A DNA stretch of 47,352 nt from Methylobacterium tardum (GTDB taxonomy: Bacteria; Pseudomonadota; Alphaproteobacteria; Rhizobiales; Beijerinckiaceae). Within the stretch, counting starts at the first letter, position 1. Each line of letters starts with the position of its first letter. Of this stretch, positions 1 through 7,903 are shown piece after piece. The notes under the pieces are model-generated. The model worked only from the letters and a program-made list of their open reading frames with translations. It was not told where the DNA came from and did no database searches. The stretch spans positions 1-47,352 of the forward strand of contig NZ_CP097485.1 of NCBI RefSeq assembly GCF_023546765.1. Reading direction: 5' to 3'. A program made the position numbers and the translations under genes.

Positions 1-729
1 CCATCCGTGACGGCGCTGCTCTGGCGCGCCTATGGGGAAGGGAAGGTGACGGAGGCCGAGGCCGAGGCCCTGTCCGGCCTGATCGAGGGCCGAACCCTGT
101 CTGGAAGCAGACCCAGGGCCGGACAAAGCCCTAACCCAACAGGAACCAGCGACGGGGAGGGGACAGCCGAACCCCGGACATTGGTACAGGTCGCCAGGAG
201 GACCGTCGGCTCGCGCCCGCGCACGGATGCCTCGATGGAGCGCCGTCGCCGCTGGGCCGCCTCGGGGCGGCTCCCACCGGGGCTCGCGGCCCGGTTTACG
301 CTGGCCGAGCAGGCGGTCCTCAGCCTCGTGGCCGCCGAGACCGTGCGCCGGAAGGACTGCCGCCTGTCCGTGCCGAACCTCGCCGCGGTCGCGGGTGTGG
401 CCGAGACCACGGTGCGCAACGCCATCCGTGAGGCCCGGAAGCTGGGGCTGGTGACGGTGGAGGAGCGCCAGATCACCGGCTTCCGCAACGACACCAACAT
501 CGTGCGCATCATCTCGCCCGAGTGGACGGCCTGGCTGCGGCTGGTGCGGACCCGGGACCCACTATCCAAACTTGGATCGCCCGCGCCTGCCGCCGCGGCT
601 CAGGGGGAGGGTGCAAATCCGCGAACCGCACGCCTACTGAAGTTCTCATCCTGTCAGAATCGGGGGAAACGACACCGAAGAAAGGCTGCCGAGGGGCAGC
701 GGGCGACCTCGACGAATCAGGTCTGGTGA
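1..729 (+). CDS. Winged-helix DNA-binding protein, 3' part (starts at 47299)
   Basis: The frame is open from base 1 and stops at 727-729. A GTG at 7 could be called as a start, but the frame reads back through the window end to an ATG at 47299, giving about 260 residues in all. The middle of the protein, roughly window codons 95-175, has a helix-turn-helix core (VAGVAETTVRNAIREARKLG) followed by a wing-like stretch, so DNA binding is likely. The first 40 residues after the junction are acidic and helical, and the C-terminus is basic. The family occurs as a hypothetical HTH protein in methylobacteria. I infer a plasmid replication or regulatory role from its hairpin-rich leader, not from any catalytic motif. 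The C-terminal 60 residues have low complexity and may be frameshifted. Confidence 0.75.
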   Translation, partial: PSVTALLWRAYGEGKVTEAEAEALSGLIEGRTLSGSRPRAGQSPNPTGTSDGEGTAEPRTLVQVARRTVGSRPRTDASMERRRRWAASGRLPPGLAARFTLAEQAVLSLVAAETVRRKDCRLSVPNLAAVAGVAETTVRNAIREARKLGLVTVEERQITGFRNDTNIVRIISPEWTAWLRLVRTRDPLSKLGSPAPAAAAQGEGANPRTARLLKFSSCQNRGKRHRRKAAEGQRATSTNQVW

Positions 730-1047
730 GAATCCGCGCGGGTGGTAGAGGCGGCCGAGCTATGCGGTGACGGTCTGTGGGCGTTCGGCACGGCGAACGA
801 CGGTCCTACTTCCCTGTCTGCCTAGCGGAGCGCTTGCTCCGTCGCGCGATGCCAGACGTGGTGGCGGTGCCGCATTGCGGACCGGCTCGCGCCGTGCGTC
901 CGGGCGATGCGGCCTGGGACTTAGCCAAAAGGCGGGGTGAGGCGCGTCGCTAAACCTATTAAGGCTGTAAGCATCTATTTTATTGGCCAAGAATTAAGCC
1001 TTCCTGGCCAATAGAAATTATTAAAAGGCCTGTACTAGGAAGTTACC
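730..1047. other. Intergenic region with a 9-bp inverted repeat
   Basis: No convincing gene is seen here. The second half turns AT-rich, unlike the coding sequence around it. It carries the inverted repeat TATTGGCCA (981-989) / TGGCCAATA (1005-1013) with a 15-bp spacer, ending 35 bp before the PilZ start. It probably contains the promoter and an operator or a leader hairpin for that gene. Confidence 0.4.
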
Positions 1048-1326
1048 GTGCTTGAACGCCGCGCCAAATACCGTGCGAAAACAGCCCTACCCGGAAGCGC
1101 TGCCTTCACCAGGGCGACCGGTGAGACGCCGTGCGTCGTGTTAAATTTGTCGAGCCGCGGTGCCTGCGTGGCATTCGCGCCTGATGCAGATGTTCCGCGG
1201 GTGTTTGAGCTGCGGATTGGCCCCGCTCCAGAGATGCAGACGGTCAGGGTGATTTGGCGGCGGACCAACACAGTGGGCGTGGCCTTCCTGGCGCCCAGGG
1301 CGGCGCCTGACGTGATCGCCGGGTAG
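1048..1326 (+). CDS. PilZ-domain protein
   Basis: A 92-residue protein with a GTG start. It reads as one PilZ domain. An arginine-rich head (ERRAKYRAKT, residues 3-12) matches the RxxxR c-di-GMP-binding turn, and NLSSRGACV (about residues 33-41) matches the D/NxSxxG motif, with Asn in the first position. The end of the barrel is seen in the VGVAF strand near residue 78. PilZ proteins bind cyclic di-GMP and relay it to motility, polysaccharide or transcription targets; no partner domain is present, so the output is unknown. It stands alone behind an AT-rich leader with an inverted repeat. Single-domain PilZ proteins of this size are common and numerous in Methylobacterium. Confidence 0.85.
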   Translation: MLERRAKYRAKTALPGSAAFTRATGETPCVVLNLSSRGACVAFAPDADVPRVFELRIGPAPEMQTVRVIWRRTNTVGVAFLAPRAAPDVIAG

Positions 1327-1735
1327 CCGGGCATTCAAGGCCAAGTTCGAACTGAGCACCTCCGGCGGCGTTCGTTGTAATTGTCGGAGCGCCCATGCCC
1401 GAACCTGATCAGGACAGTCTGCGCCGTGACGCACGCTGGGCTGGTGTGGGCTTACTTCGCCTGCTCGTGCCCCTGAGCCTGAGCTCTGCGGTCTCGGCGT
1501 CTATGGTGATGCCGGTGGCGCTGAACAGGTCGGGGTGGTCGAGATCTGGCATAGCGGCGGGTGCTCCTATGCGATCCCGCCGATGTAGCTGAAATGGTTA
1601 ACGCTGGCCAGCGATGTTAACGCAGCGTTAAGTACAGTCTGTGGACAGTGCGGTAAAACCCTAACGATGTATGAATGGCTCTGGTTTCCCGGATGGAGTT
1701 AGCCGATCATTAATCATCCAACACGGGGATCGACG
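1327..1735. other. Intergenic region carrying a CtrA-type box
   Basis: A 66-codon open frame at 1395-1592 starts reasonably (MPEPDQDSLRRDA) but loses coding character and was not called. The last 140 bases are AT-rich and contain TTAA motifs, described separately, ahead of the tiny membrane protein at 1736. Confidence 0.35.
1617..1631. promoter_or_regulatory. Perfect TTAA-N7-TTAA (CtrA-box-like) site
   Basis: TTAA at 1617-1620 and TTAA at 1628-1631 are separated by exactly seven bases (CGCAGCG); a further TTAA lies at 1598-1601. TTAA-N7-TTAA is the established full CtrA recognition pattern in alphaproteobacteria. It lies 105 bp ahead of the small gene at 1736. A ctrA gene is present at 22853. 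Confidence 0.5.
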
Positions 1736-1825
1736 ATGAGCCAACGGCTTGAAGATATTAAGTTTATGGCCACGCTCTCCCTCGTGGTCTTCGTCGGGCA
1801 GGGCTTGATGCTGTTGCTGCACTAA
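1736..1825 (+). CDS. Tiny single-pass membrane protein, 29 aa
   Basis: ATG at 1736, TAA at 1823-1825, with a purine-rich GGGGAT about 5 bases upstream. The product begins MSQRLEDIKF, followed by one uninterrupted hydrophobic stretch (about residues 11-28) that would span the membrane, ending in Leu-Leu-His. It is too short for family recognition. It is followed 52 bp later by another tiny membrane protein, and a CtrA-type box lies upstream, so the two may form a small unit. The function is unknown. Confidence 0.45.
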   Translation: MSQRLEDIKFMATLSLVVFVGQGLMLLLH

Positions 1826-1877
1826 TCGCACTCAGCTTGGTTACAAAGTGATGGCCGTAGCCCTCGGAGGGCGCGAC

Positions 1878-2021
1878 GTGATCGACACCTTTTTGGCTCT
1901 CCTGGTTGTCGCTGTCGTTCTCGCCGTTCACGGCGTGATCAAGCTGCTTCTGATGCCTTTTCGGCTCCTGCGTGGTCTGTTCCGATACAGGTCCAAGCCG
2001 GTCCCGCTGACGGCCCGCTAA
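1878..2021 (+). CDS. Small membrane protein, 47 aa
   Basis: A GTG start at 1878 follows a clear CGGAGG at 1865-1870. The product has an N-terminal hydrophobic helix (about residues 4-25, with an internal His) and then a strongly basic tail (RLLRGLFRYRSK), so an inside-positive, membrane-anchored topology is likely. No domain is recognised. It lies downstream of the 29-residue membrane protein on the same strand. Confidence 0.55.
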   Translation: MIDTFLALLVVAVVLAVHGVIKLLLMPFRLLRGLFRYRSKPVPLTAR

Positions 2022-2064
2022 CCCGCCTCTAGCATGATGCTGCCGGGCCGCGTTGCGTATCGGC

Positions 2065-2091
2065 TCGGCTCACACGCTGGTGAGATCGGAC
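2065..2091 (+). repeat. 27-bp dispersed inverted repeat, copy A
   Basis: These 27 bases occur again, perfectly reverse-complemented, at 31781-31807; flanking bases do not match. The unit contains its own small dyad (CTCAC-6-GTGAG). Copy A lies 66 bp ahead of the gene at 2158. It could be a regulator or recombinase site; a serine recombinase is encoded at 28889-29560. Confidence 0.6.
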
Positions 2092-2157
2092 CCTCCCCCG
2101 CCCTGTGATCAGATCGGGGCGGGGCCGAGGGACCGGTCTCCAGCAAGGAATACGGGC

Positions 2158-2361
2158 ATGCTGGCCAGTCGGGAGCGTGTGCTGTCAGACGACGCGCTGG
2201 ACCGGCTCGCGCGCGAACTGTTCGCCGAGGTACGGGCGCAGCCGTTCCAGAAGCCGTTGAGCAAGCCCTGCGGGGACGCGACCGGCGACCTTGGCGCCGA
2301 CCTTCTGGATTGGCTCCTCGACGCCAGTGACGACGCTGGCGACGGCGACAGCGGGGATTGA
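2158..2361 (+). CDS. Small acidic hypothetical protein, 67 aa
   Basis: I chose ATG 2158 because AGGAA at 2145-2149 precedes it and the frame upstream of it is low-quality. The first half is amphipathic and charged (DDALDRLARELFAEV), and the C-terminus is very acidic (DDAGDGDSGD). There are no membrane segments, cysteines or known motifs. It stands alone between divergent small genes, and no function can be assigned. Confidence 0.5.
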   Translation: MLASRERVLSDDALDRLARELFAEVRAQPFQKPLSKPCGDATGDLGADLLDWLLDASDDAGDGDSGD

Positions 2362-2374
2362 GCCGAACGACGTT

Positions 2375-2539
2375 CTACGCCCGGCCGAAGTACCGCGTGG
2401 GAACGGGCTCTTCCCAGGTCAGCTGGATCCCGGTGGGTTGAGATTTAAGCGAGCGTCCCGCGAGCAGCGCGAGGCCGATCAATGCAGCCGATCCGGCGAA
2501 GGCCACGACCGCGCACCACCAGAACACGACATCGAGCAT
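2375..2539 (-). CDS. Small membrane protein, 54 aa (paralogue at 31280)
   Basis: The start at 2539 was chosen because the product then aligns with the 59-residue protein at 31280-31459. Both begin ML-x3-FW, share GSAALI in the middle of a membrane helix (about residues 5-28), and end in an R-x-FGR motif. A longer in-frame extension upstream (possible start at 2690) has no counterpart in the paralogue. It is a single-pass protein with a short cytoplasmic or periplasmic tail; the function is unknown. Finding two copies on one replicon supports its being a real gene. Confidence 0.6.
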   Translation of the reverse strand: MLDVVFWWCAVVAFAGSAALIGLALLAGRSLKSQPTGIQLTWEEPVPTRYFGRA

Positions 2540-2892
2540 AGCTGGACCGGGGCTCCGATTGCCTGCCGATGCTTCGCGGTGCGTGGTAAATGGCCTGTTA
2601 ATGCTGCGCTTCTGCGTGAGCCGGCTCTTCGCCTGCGCCTCGACCCCTAAGGCAACGGCCTGGGCCCGGTGGGCGACGGCATCACTCATACCTGTTAAAG
2701 CAGCGCTTCCCCCTGCTGATGTGCCCGAGGCGTTCGCGACACCACACGGCGCTGTTGCAGGTGGGCACGTGACGACAGGCGGTGTGCGGGCCAGTTCCCC
2801 ATGCACCGTCCGTGAAGCCTAGGCCGGGCAGTTGCGTGAGGGTCGGCGCATGCGGGGGAGCTGGACACCGCGAGGCGCCGGCCCACGGCCTG
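2540..2892. other. Intergenic, nothing recognised
   Basis: Open frames on both strands here lack ribosome sites and family resemblance. The minus-strand frame from 2690 runs into the membrane protein that starts at 2539 and could extend it, but this is not favoured. Confidence 0.3.
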
Positions 2893-3120
2893 TTATTGCA
2901 CGCGGTGCGCAGCGCTATTGGCGCGGATCCAGCCAGGAGCCAGGATGTCGCCGTTCTCGGTGATGATCCAAGGCTTGGCATTTTCGACGTCGATCGCCTC
3001 AGCCGCAGCGGCCAGGGCAGCGCGAAGGGTGGGGAAGGCGCGACCCTGCGCAACATGCGCCGGGGCGTGGCCGGGCCAGACGGTCAGTTCAGCCGGCTTG
3101 TCGAGATCGCTGAGCGTCAT
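2893..3120 (-). CDS. Small hypothetical protein, 75 aa
   Basis: The start at 3120 gives a compact product (MTLSDLDKPAEL...). It has an alanine-rich helix (FPTLRAALAAAAEAI, about residues 33-47) followed by PWIITENGDILAPGWIR, which looks like two short beta strands. Small proteins with this FPTLRxAL / WIITExGDIL arrangement recur as hypothetical proteins in methylobacteria. It has no membrane segment, no cysteines and no catalytic motif, and sits alone on the minus strand. Confidence 0.6.
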   Translation of the reverse strand: MTLSDLDKPAELTVWPGHAPAHVAQGRAFPTLRAALAAAAEAIDVENAKPWIITENGDILAPGWIRANSAAHRVQ

Positions 3121-3257
3121 GAAAGCGCTTCTGTTGGTGGGTGGGGGCGGCGCTATGCCGAAGGCCTGCTTTGGCCGGTAGGTAGCGGCACGCCCGGTTC
3201 GTGGTCGGGTCATGCATGGCCGCGTCTTGCTGGACGAGGGATGCGGCCTAGCCGGGT

Positions 3258-3332
3258 TCAGGCGGTCTTTGGGCCCGGCCGGGGCACGCGCACCTCAACC
3301 ATCTGTCCGGTCAGGGGATTGAGGATCAGCAT
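3258..3332 (-). CDS. Possible micro-protein, 24 aa
   Basis: An ATG at 3332 (minus strand) with GGAG a few bases upstream encodes MLILNPLTGQMVEVRVPRPG plus four residues, ending at TGA 3258-3260. The sequence has a sensible hydrophobic-then-basic pattern, but it is too short to be certain. The remaining bases of the 3121-3472 gap show nothing else. Confidence 0.35.
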   Translation of the reverse strand: MLILNPLTGQMVEVRVPRPGPKTA

Positions 3333-3472
3333 GGCTGCGTGTCTCCGGTGGATGTGCCGGTAGAACGTCCCGACATGGCGGCGGGATCGGGGCGTTCCGA
3401 GCAATTGCGTGGAAGTGGTGAACCATCCGTTCACCTTAGCGCCGCGCCGGTTAAACGGTCGGCAGCGCCGCC

Positions 3473-3898
3473 CTATGCGTAGGGCCCGCCGAATAGGTCA
3501 CCTAGGGCCTTCCGCCGGAACAGCGTGCGCCACCGCCGCCGCTGATGCTCCGGCCGGTCGTGGATCATGTGGCATCGTTGGCAGAAGGCCGCGAGGTTGG
3601 CATCCGCGTTGTTCGAGGTGTCGTGGTCCCGATGGGCTGCGGCTAGAACGACTCGGGTCCGGCGTGCCCGCCTGAGAATATCGGCATCTGCCGCCAGCCG
3701 GATCCGGCGGCCCCAGCCATCGCGCCACCGGCCGGCGTCCGCGTCCCACCAGCGGCCGTCGCCGAGGTGGTAGACCATCCGCCCGTGCGGCCGTCCGCAG
3801 CCCTCACAGCAGCCCTTGGCCCGACCGAACCGGATCACGGCTGAGAGCTGCGCCCAATCGATCGGGTAGAAGAAGCGGTGCTCGGGCCGGATCGGCAT
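3473..3898 (-). CDS. HNH-type zinc-binding protein (putative nuclease)
   Basis: A 141-residue product from ATG 3898; upstream in-frame sequence is low-quality. It has a CxxC pair (CEGCGRPHG, about residues 30-38), a tryptophan-rich middle (WWDADAGRWRDGW), and a C-terminal HNH-like core with AAHRDHD, N residues, FCQRCH and H in the order expected for HNH/McrA-type endonucleases (about residues 92-120). Such proteins nick or cut DNA and are frequent on phages and plasmids. The protein is short and lacks a specificity domain, and it stands alone. Similar domains also occur in non-nuclease proteins, so activity is inferred. Confidence 0.7.
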   Translation of the reverse strand: MPIRPEHRFFYPIDWAQLSAVIRFGRAKGCCEGCGRPHGRMVYHLGDGRWWDADAGRWRDGWGRRIRLAADADILRRARRTRVVLAAAHRDHDTSNNADANLAAFCQRCHMIHDRPEHQRRRWRTLFRRKALGDLFGGPYA

Positions 3899-4192
3899 GG
3901 TGGAACTGAGAACTCGGGACGACCCAGTCTGCAGCGGGCCAGCCAATCCGTTCTGTAGCATCCTGGCCACACCCGGGAGCCAACGTGGCGGCACGCTGAA
4001 ACCAAACTGCGTCTGAAATGTTGTGCCGCTCGGTCGTGTACATCGCAATGTATTTCGACAATCTAACGCGTGTTCATAGACCGTTTACTATCCTCTACCA
4101 CGTCAATAGGCGGCAGTGTGTCCGTAAAACTACAGCCATTTCGTCCACGGACCGGTAGCCTTAGCGACAGATCGAAATTTGGACCTTACGTG

Positions 4193-5026
4193 ATGACCAA
4201 GCTCCTGGCCTCGCTGGCCGCCTTCACCGCGCTGACCGCTGCCGCCTCGGCCGCCGACCTGCCGCGCCGCGCTGCTCCGCCGCCGGTGTTCACCCCCGTC
4301 CCGGTCTTCACCTGGACCGGCGCGTACTTCGGTATCAACGCCGGCTACGCCTTCGACGCCAGCAGCCGCTCCAACGGCTCGGTGTTCGGCGTTCCCGCCC
4401 CCTACGCCGCCCTCGGCACCACCGCCACCTTCCGCGATCGCAGCCAGGACGGCTTCTCGGGCGGCGCCCAGATCGGCTACAACTGGCAGCTGACCCCGGG
4501 CTCGGGCGTGGTGTTCGGCATCGAGGCCGACGCCCAGTACCTCGACTTCGGTCGCAACCGGAACAACGCCTTCATCTCCGGCGCCGTCGCCCCGGGCTAC
4601 TACGTGACCGACCCGCGCGGCCTGTCGAGCCTCGACTACTTCGGCACCGTGCGCGGCCGCCTCGGCTACGCCTTCGACCGCACCCTCGTGTACGCCACCG
4701 GCGGCTTCGCCTACGGCTCGGGCAGCGCTGACCGTTCGTTCGGCGGCTATGCCGGCAACGACAGCTTCCGCACCGGCTACGCGGTCGGCGGCGGCGTCGA
4801 GTTCGCCCTGCCCACCGAGTCGTTCCTGAACTTCTTCCGCTCCTCGGCGGTGACATTCAAGATCGAAGGTCTGTACGTGAACCTGGAGCGCGGCAACCGC
4901 AACCAGGGCGCCCTGGTCGTCAACGCCGCCAACCTGGTCCCGGCCTACTACAGCCCGATCGGTCGCCGCGACGACGAGTTCGCCGTCGTCCGCGCCGGCC
5001 TGAACTACAAGTTCGGCTCGTACTAA
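4193..5026 (+). CDS. Outer-membrane beta-barrel protein (Omp25/RopB-like)
   Basis: A 277-residue protein with a Sec signal peptide (MTKLLASLAAFTALTAAASA, cleavage before ADLPRR). A proline-rich linker leads into the barrel, whose strands alternate aromatic and polar residues (WTGAYFGINAGYAF, QIGYNW, GRLGYAFDRTLVYATGGFAYG) and finish with RAGLNYKFGSY. This is the Omp25/RopB porin-family layout typical of Hyphomicrobiales. It is an outer-membrane structural protein or small porin. GTG-ATG codons overlap at the start; ATG 4193 places the signal peptide correctly. The gene is strongly codon-biased, which suggests high expression, and a good terminator lies 150 bp downstream. Confidence 0.88.
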   Translation: MTKLLASLAAFTALTAAASAADLPRRAAPPPVFTPVPVFTWTGAYFGINAGYAFDASSRSNGSVFGVPAPYAALGTTATFRDRSQDGFSGGAQIGYNWQLTPGSGVVFGIEADAQYLDFGRNRNNAFISGAVAPGYYVTDPRGLSSLDYFGTVRGRLGYAFDRTLVYATGGFAYGSGSADRSFGGYAGNDSFRTGYAVGGGVEFALPTESFLNFFRSSAVTFKIEGLYVNLERGNRNQGALVVNAANLVPAYYSPIGRRDDEFAVVRAGLNYKFGSY

Positions 5027-5179
5027 GATCCGGTCGAGCTGCTCCCGGGTGTCTGTCCCGGGAGTTGCGGCGGCGGGCGAGGGGTAGTTGGTCCTCCTCA
5101 TCGCCTTCCGCCGCCGGAGAGCAGCCGCCCGGCTGACCTTCGCATCCCCAGCCCGATCAAACTGGCCGCGAGGTCGGCG

Positions 5180-5218
5180 ACACCCTGGGAGCACCCGCTC
5201 CTGGGGTGTTTCTTGTTT
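5180..5218 (+). terminator. Rho-independent terminator
   Basis: A 13-bp stem (5180-5192 with 5197-5209, two G-U pairs), a 4-base loop, then TTCTTGTTT. It closes the barrel-protein transcript and lies between convergent genes. A second hairpin, CTCCCGGG / CCCGGGAG (5042-5049 / 5057-5064), follows the stop codon directly but has no T-tract. Confidence 0.75.
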
Positions 5219-5221
5219 GGG

Positions 5222-5878
5222 TTACTGCCTGCACCAATAGTCGCCACCCCGGCGTAGCGGCTCGCTCTCAAGGACGGGTGCTAAGCCGAGCTGCCGTGAG
5301 AGGGACACGAGATCCTTTAGCCGCCCGGTCTGGGTCTTGCGGCGCAGGTTGAGCCGGTGTGTCTCAACCGTCCGGACGCTGAGGGCGAGGCGCCGCGCGA
5401 CCTCCTTGTTGCTGAAGCCCGAGCTGAGGAAGCGCAGCACCTCCGCCTCGCGTGGCGTGATACCCAGGCTGTCCGCCCCGTTGCTCACCACGGACGCGAG
5501 CCGCTCCGGCGGCACCAGACACTTGGAGCCCTCCGCGAGCGCGAGCAGCGCGGCACCGAGTTCCCGCGGCGACTTCGAGCGAGCGACAAACGCGTCGGCG
5601 CCCGCAGCCAAGAGGGCGCGCAGATCATCGGCGGTGAGTGCGTCGAAGGCCACCAGCGTGCGCAGGTTGGGCTGGCGCTCCTTCAGGCCGACGATGCGGG
5701 CGATCCCGTCCGCGAGCCGGATCTCGCCGAGGAAGATCAGGGCTACCGCAGTGCCAGTATCGGCCTCAGCCAGGTCCGTTTCGCCGATCGTGTGGAACTC
5801 TGGCATGTGCTCCAGGCTGGCGCGAACAGTCGCGCTGCGGCCCTGCGTTTCATCCAGGATCAAGACGCTCACAGCCAT
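5222..5878 (-). CDS. LuxR-family regulator with degenerate receiver
   Basis: A 218-residue protein; ATG 5878 was chosen because the receiver-like fold begins there (MAVSVLILDET) and an ACGAGG lies upstream. Residues 1-120 look like a response-regulator receiver, but the phosphoacceptor position reads LIFLGE instead of an Asp-containing turn, so classical phosphorylation is unlikely. Residues about 140-200 are a LuxR/GerE helix-turn-helix (LTPREAEVLRFL-like start, NKEVARRLALSVRTVETHR). It is a transcription factor working without, or with unusual, phospho-control. No kinase neighbour is seen. It converges on the barrel gene. Confidence 0.85.
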   Translation of the reverse strand: MAVSVLILDETQGRSATVRASLEHMPEFHTIGETDLAEADTGTAVALIFLGEIRLADGIARIVGLKERQPNLRTLVAFDALTADDLRALLAAGADAFVARSKSPRELGAALLALAEGSKCLVPPERLASVVSNGADSLGITPREAEVLRFLSSGFSNKEVARRLALSVRTVETHRLNLRRKTQTGRLKDLVSLSRQLGLAPVLESEPLRRGGDYWCRQ

Positions 5879-6080
5879 GCCCGTGACCTCGTACCTTTCA
5901 ATTCCCAGCCTGATACAAATCGACTGGGATCTGGTGCGTACTTTCAATATTCGTTCCGCACGAATTAAATAGATATTAACTATACGTAATGCGATTTTGA
6001 CGTCCGTGGCCCTGATATTTGCAGTCGATGTGTCGAATTCGGACGCACCGCGCGATCGCAATTACTAGGATCGTGTCAAT

Positions 6081-6734
6081 ATGAGCAAGTTGCCTGTCAC
6101 AGCCTGGTGTTCAGATTGGCGTTGGCTATCATTGCGCGCTGGTGATCTCGACACACTGCCCGCCGCTCGCCATCTTGAGCGCATGCCTGGGCAGCACGGC
6201 CAGACCTACGACCCGCAGGAGGAGCCGGCGCCCCAGGGCGGCTGGTTCCGGCTGGAGGAAAGGCCCTATCCCGAGCGGCTGGACCGGGCGTTCCGGGTGC
6301 TAGCGGCCTGCATCGGCATAGCTGCGGCCGCGGCGGCGGTCTGGATGATCGCCTTCTATGCTCAACGGCCGCCGACAGACTTGGCTGGCTACGGCTGGGC
6401 GGCGGTCCTCGTGCTGATGCTCGCCGGCCTCGCCTACGGCTTCGCCCGCGCCGTCGGCATGATCCTGGTCGGCATCTACGGCACGATGCGCGACGGATCC
6501 GAATTCGTCGCCGACTGGCGAGCGCTCCGGCACGACCTGCCCTTGCGCCGGACCCGTGTCGTGCTGCTAGAGGCCGGCCTGCTGCTCGCCTCGCAGGCCG
6601 GCGCCCTCTGGGGCCTCGCCCTCTTCGTCCGGGAGGGGCTGGCCTACGGTCTCGCGATGTTCGTGCTGATCAACGCGATGACCTATTGGCCCTTCCTGCG
6701 CCGCTGGATCCAGGGCCGGCCGTCTCGCCCCTAG
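6081..6734 (+). CDS. Four-helix membrane protein
   Basis: Up to 217 residues from ATG 6081, which has AGGA 10 bases upstream; a shorter form from ATG 6183 (183 residues) starts nearer the well-ordered part. Four hydrophobic segments are visible (about residues 72-92, 105-125, 150-176 and 180-205 of the long form), with a charged loop containing RDGSEFVADWRALRHDL. No transporter or enzyme motif is recognised. It diverges from the LuxR-type gene across an AT-rich 200-bp gap. The N-terminal 34 residues may be untranslated leader. Confidence 0.6.
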   Translation: MSKLPVTAWCSDWRWLSLRAGDLDTLPAARHLERMPGQHGQTYDPQEEPAPQGGWFRLEERPYPERLDRAFRVLAACIGIAAAAAAVWMIAFYAQRPPTDLAGYGWAAVLVLMLAGLAYGFARAVGMILVGIYGTMRDGSEFVADWRALRHDLPLRRTRVVLLEAGLLLASQAGALWGLALFVREGLAYGLAMFVLINAMTYWPFLRRWIQGRPSRP

Positions 6735-6862
6735 AAGTGGAAATCTGATGCTTGGTACCCGTCCCTGAACGTCCGAGAAGGGTGGTTTTGCGACGGTCTG
6801 CTTTTAGCCAAGGGAACGGAAATGCAGACGGATCGCCGCCGTGCAAATGCGGTGACGTGGGC

Positions 6863-7903
6863 TCAGAACAGCCTCGCGTGGGCGGCCTTCTGCGCCAACT
6901 TCCGTCCGATCTCCCAGCTGATGGCGCGGAGGCTGCCGGATAAGCGGTCGCAGGAAGCTGCAACGCACCGAGCCCGCCGGAGCGGACCGGCCTCGGACGG
7001 GGCGAGCAGACGGGTCCAGAGGTCATCGCCGCCCAAGGCACACCGGAGTGGTCCGGCATCCGACGATACGGTCTCGATTTCAGGAGCCAGCAACGCCATC
7101 ACAGCGTCGCGCGCGAAGGCTGTTGTGCGGTTGAGCCCACGCGCCGAAGCCAGGACGGTGATCCCTCGTGCGTCCTCCACGTCGAGCCGCTGGTGCATCA
7201 CGGTAAGATCAAGCAGATGGCTGCCAGCCGGCTCGTACTTCAGCAGAGCCTTAAGCAGGTAGACCGCCGCCAGCAGGAAGGCGTCCGATGGGTTCGGCAC
7301 GGGCACATGTCCGTCACCGAGCGCAGTCATCGTCCGACCTGCGAGGATGCCGCGCGTCAGATCGGGCGCGTAGCCTGCCGGATGGCGGATCGTTGTGTGA
7401 AGATCGACGGTGAGAAAGTCCGGCCTCAGCGGCTCCAGATGCTGCTCACCCATGAAGGTCCGCCAGTACAGTGTCCGACACTCCTCGTTCAGTCTGAAGT
7501 CCAGCTCGTCCAGCACGCGCAATGCCCTGGTCCGATCGGCAGCCGTGACGAGGACATCGACGTCCGTAGACATCCGGAAGAAGTAGTCGCCGTACAAGTC
7601 GTGCGTCAGAAGCGGGCTCTTAATGAAGACGTGCGGGATTCCCCCTGCCGCAAGCGCCCGAGAGAGCTGCATAATTGTATACAGCGCTGGCGCGTTCATC
7701 GACCAGATCGCTTCTCGGTAGGCGTCGATATCGGTTCGATCGGCTGGATCGCAGAGATTGAGAAGCCGGTTGTCTTCCAGCAAGCGCCACGCCGTAGGTG
7801 CCAACGCATCGCCCCGGTGAGACTGGACGCCGCAGCCTGCATAGGCACGCATTAGCAACACGGAACGCGCAACCGCCTCCTGCACGCTGTCCGCAGCCAT
7901 CAT
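6863..7903 (-). CDS. PF14907-like nucleotidyltransferase
   Basis: A 346-residue protein. After a helical N-terminus (about 1-80), residues 85-130 carry a nucleotidyltransferase signature: HVFIKSPLLTHDLYGDYFFR then STDVDVLV, with the DxD that binds metal. Later LHTTIRH and a helical C-terminal half match the uncharacterised nucleotidyltransferase family (NTP_transf_5). Members occur beside PqqD, HprK-like kinase and sometimes lasso-peptide genes. They are proposed to nucleotidylate or otherwise modify a peptide or saccharide, but the substrate is not established. The ATG of this gene overlaps the TGA of the PqqD gene (7900-7903), which indicates translational coupling. The usual KG before the motif is KS here. 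Confidence 0.8.
   Translation of the reverse strand: MMAADSVQEAVARSVLLMRAYAGCGVQSHRGDALAPTAWRLLEDNRLLNLCDPADRTDIDAYREAIWSMNAPALYTIMQLSRALAAGGIPHVFIKSPLLTHDLYGDYFFRMSTDVDVLVTAADRTRALRVLDELDFRLNEECRTLYWRTFMGEQHLEPLRPDFLTVDLHTTIRHPAGYAPDLTRGILAGRTMTALGDGHVPVPNPSDAFLLAAVYLLKALLKYEPAGSHLLDLTVMHQRLDVEDARGITVLASARGLNRTTAFARDAVMALLAPEIETVSSDAGPLRCALGGDDLWTRLLAPSEAGPLRRARCVAASCDRLSGSLRAISWEIGRKLAQKAAHARLF

Noticed and set aside
1395..1592. 66-codon frame starting MPEPDQDSLRRDA
   Set aside because: A reasonable start, but the second half is not protein-like and no relative is recognised.
4130..5194. Long minus-strand frame of 354 codons opposite the barrel gene
   Set aside because: Val/Ala/Glu-rich shadow produced by the strong third-position GC bias of the outer-membrane gene; it has no start signal and no motif.
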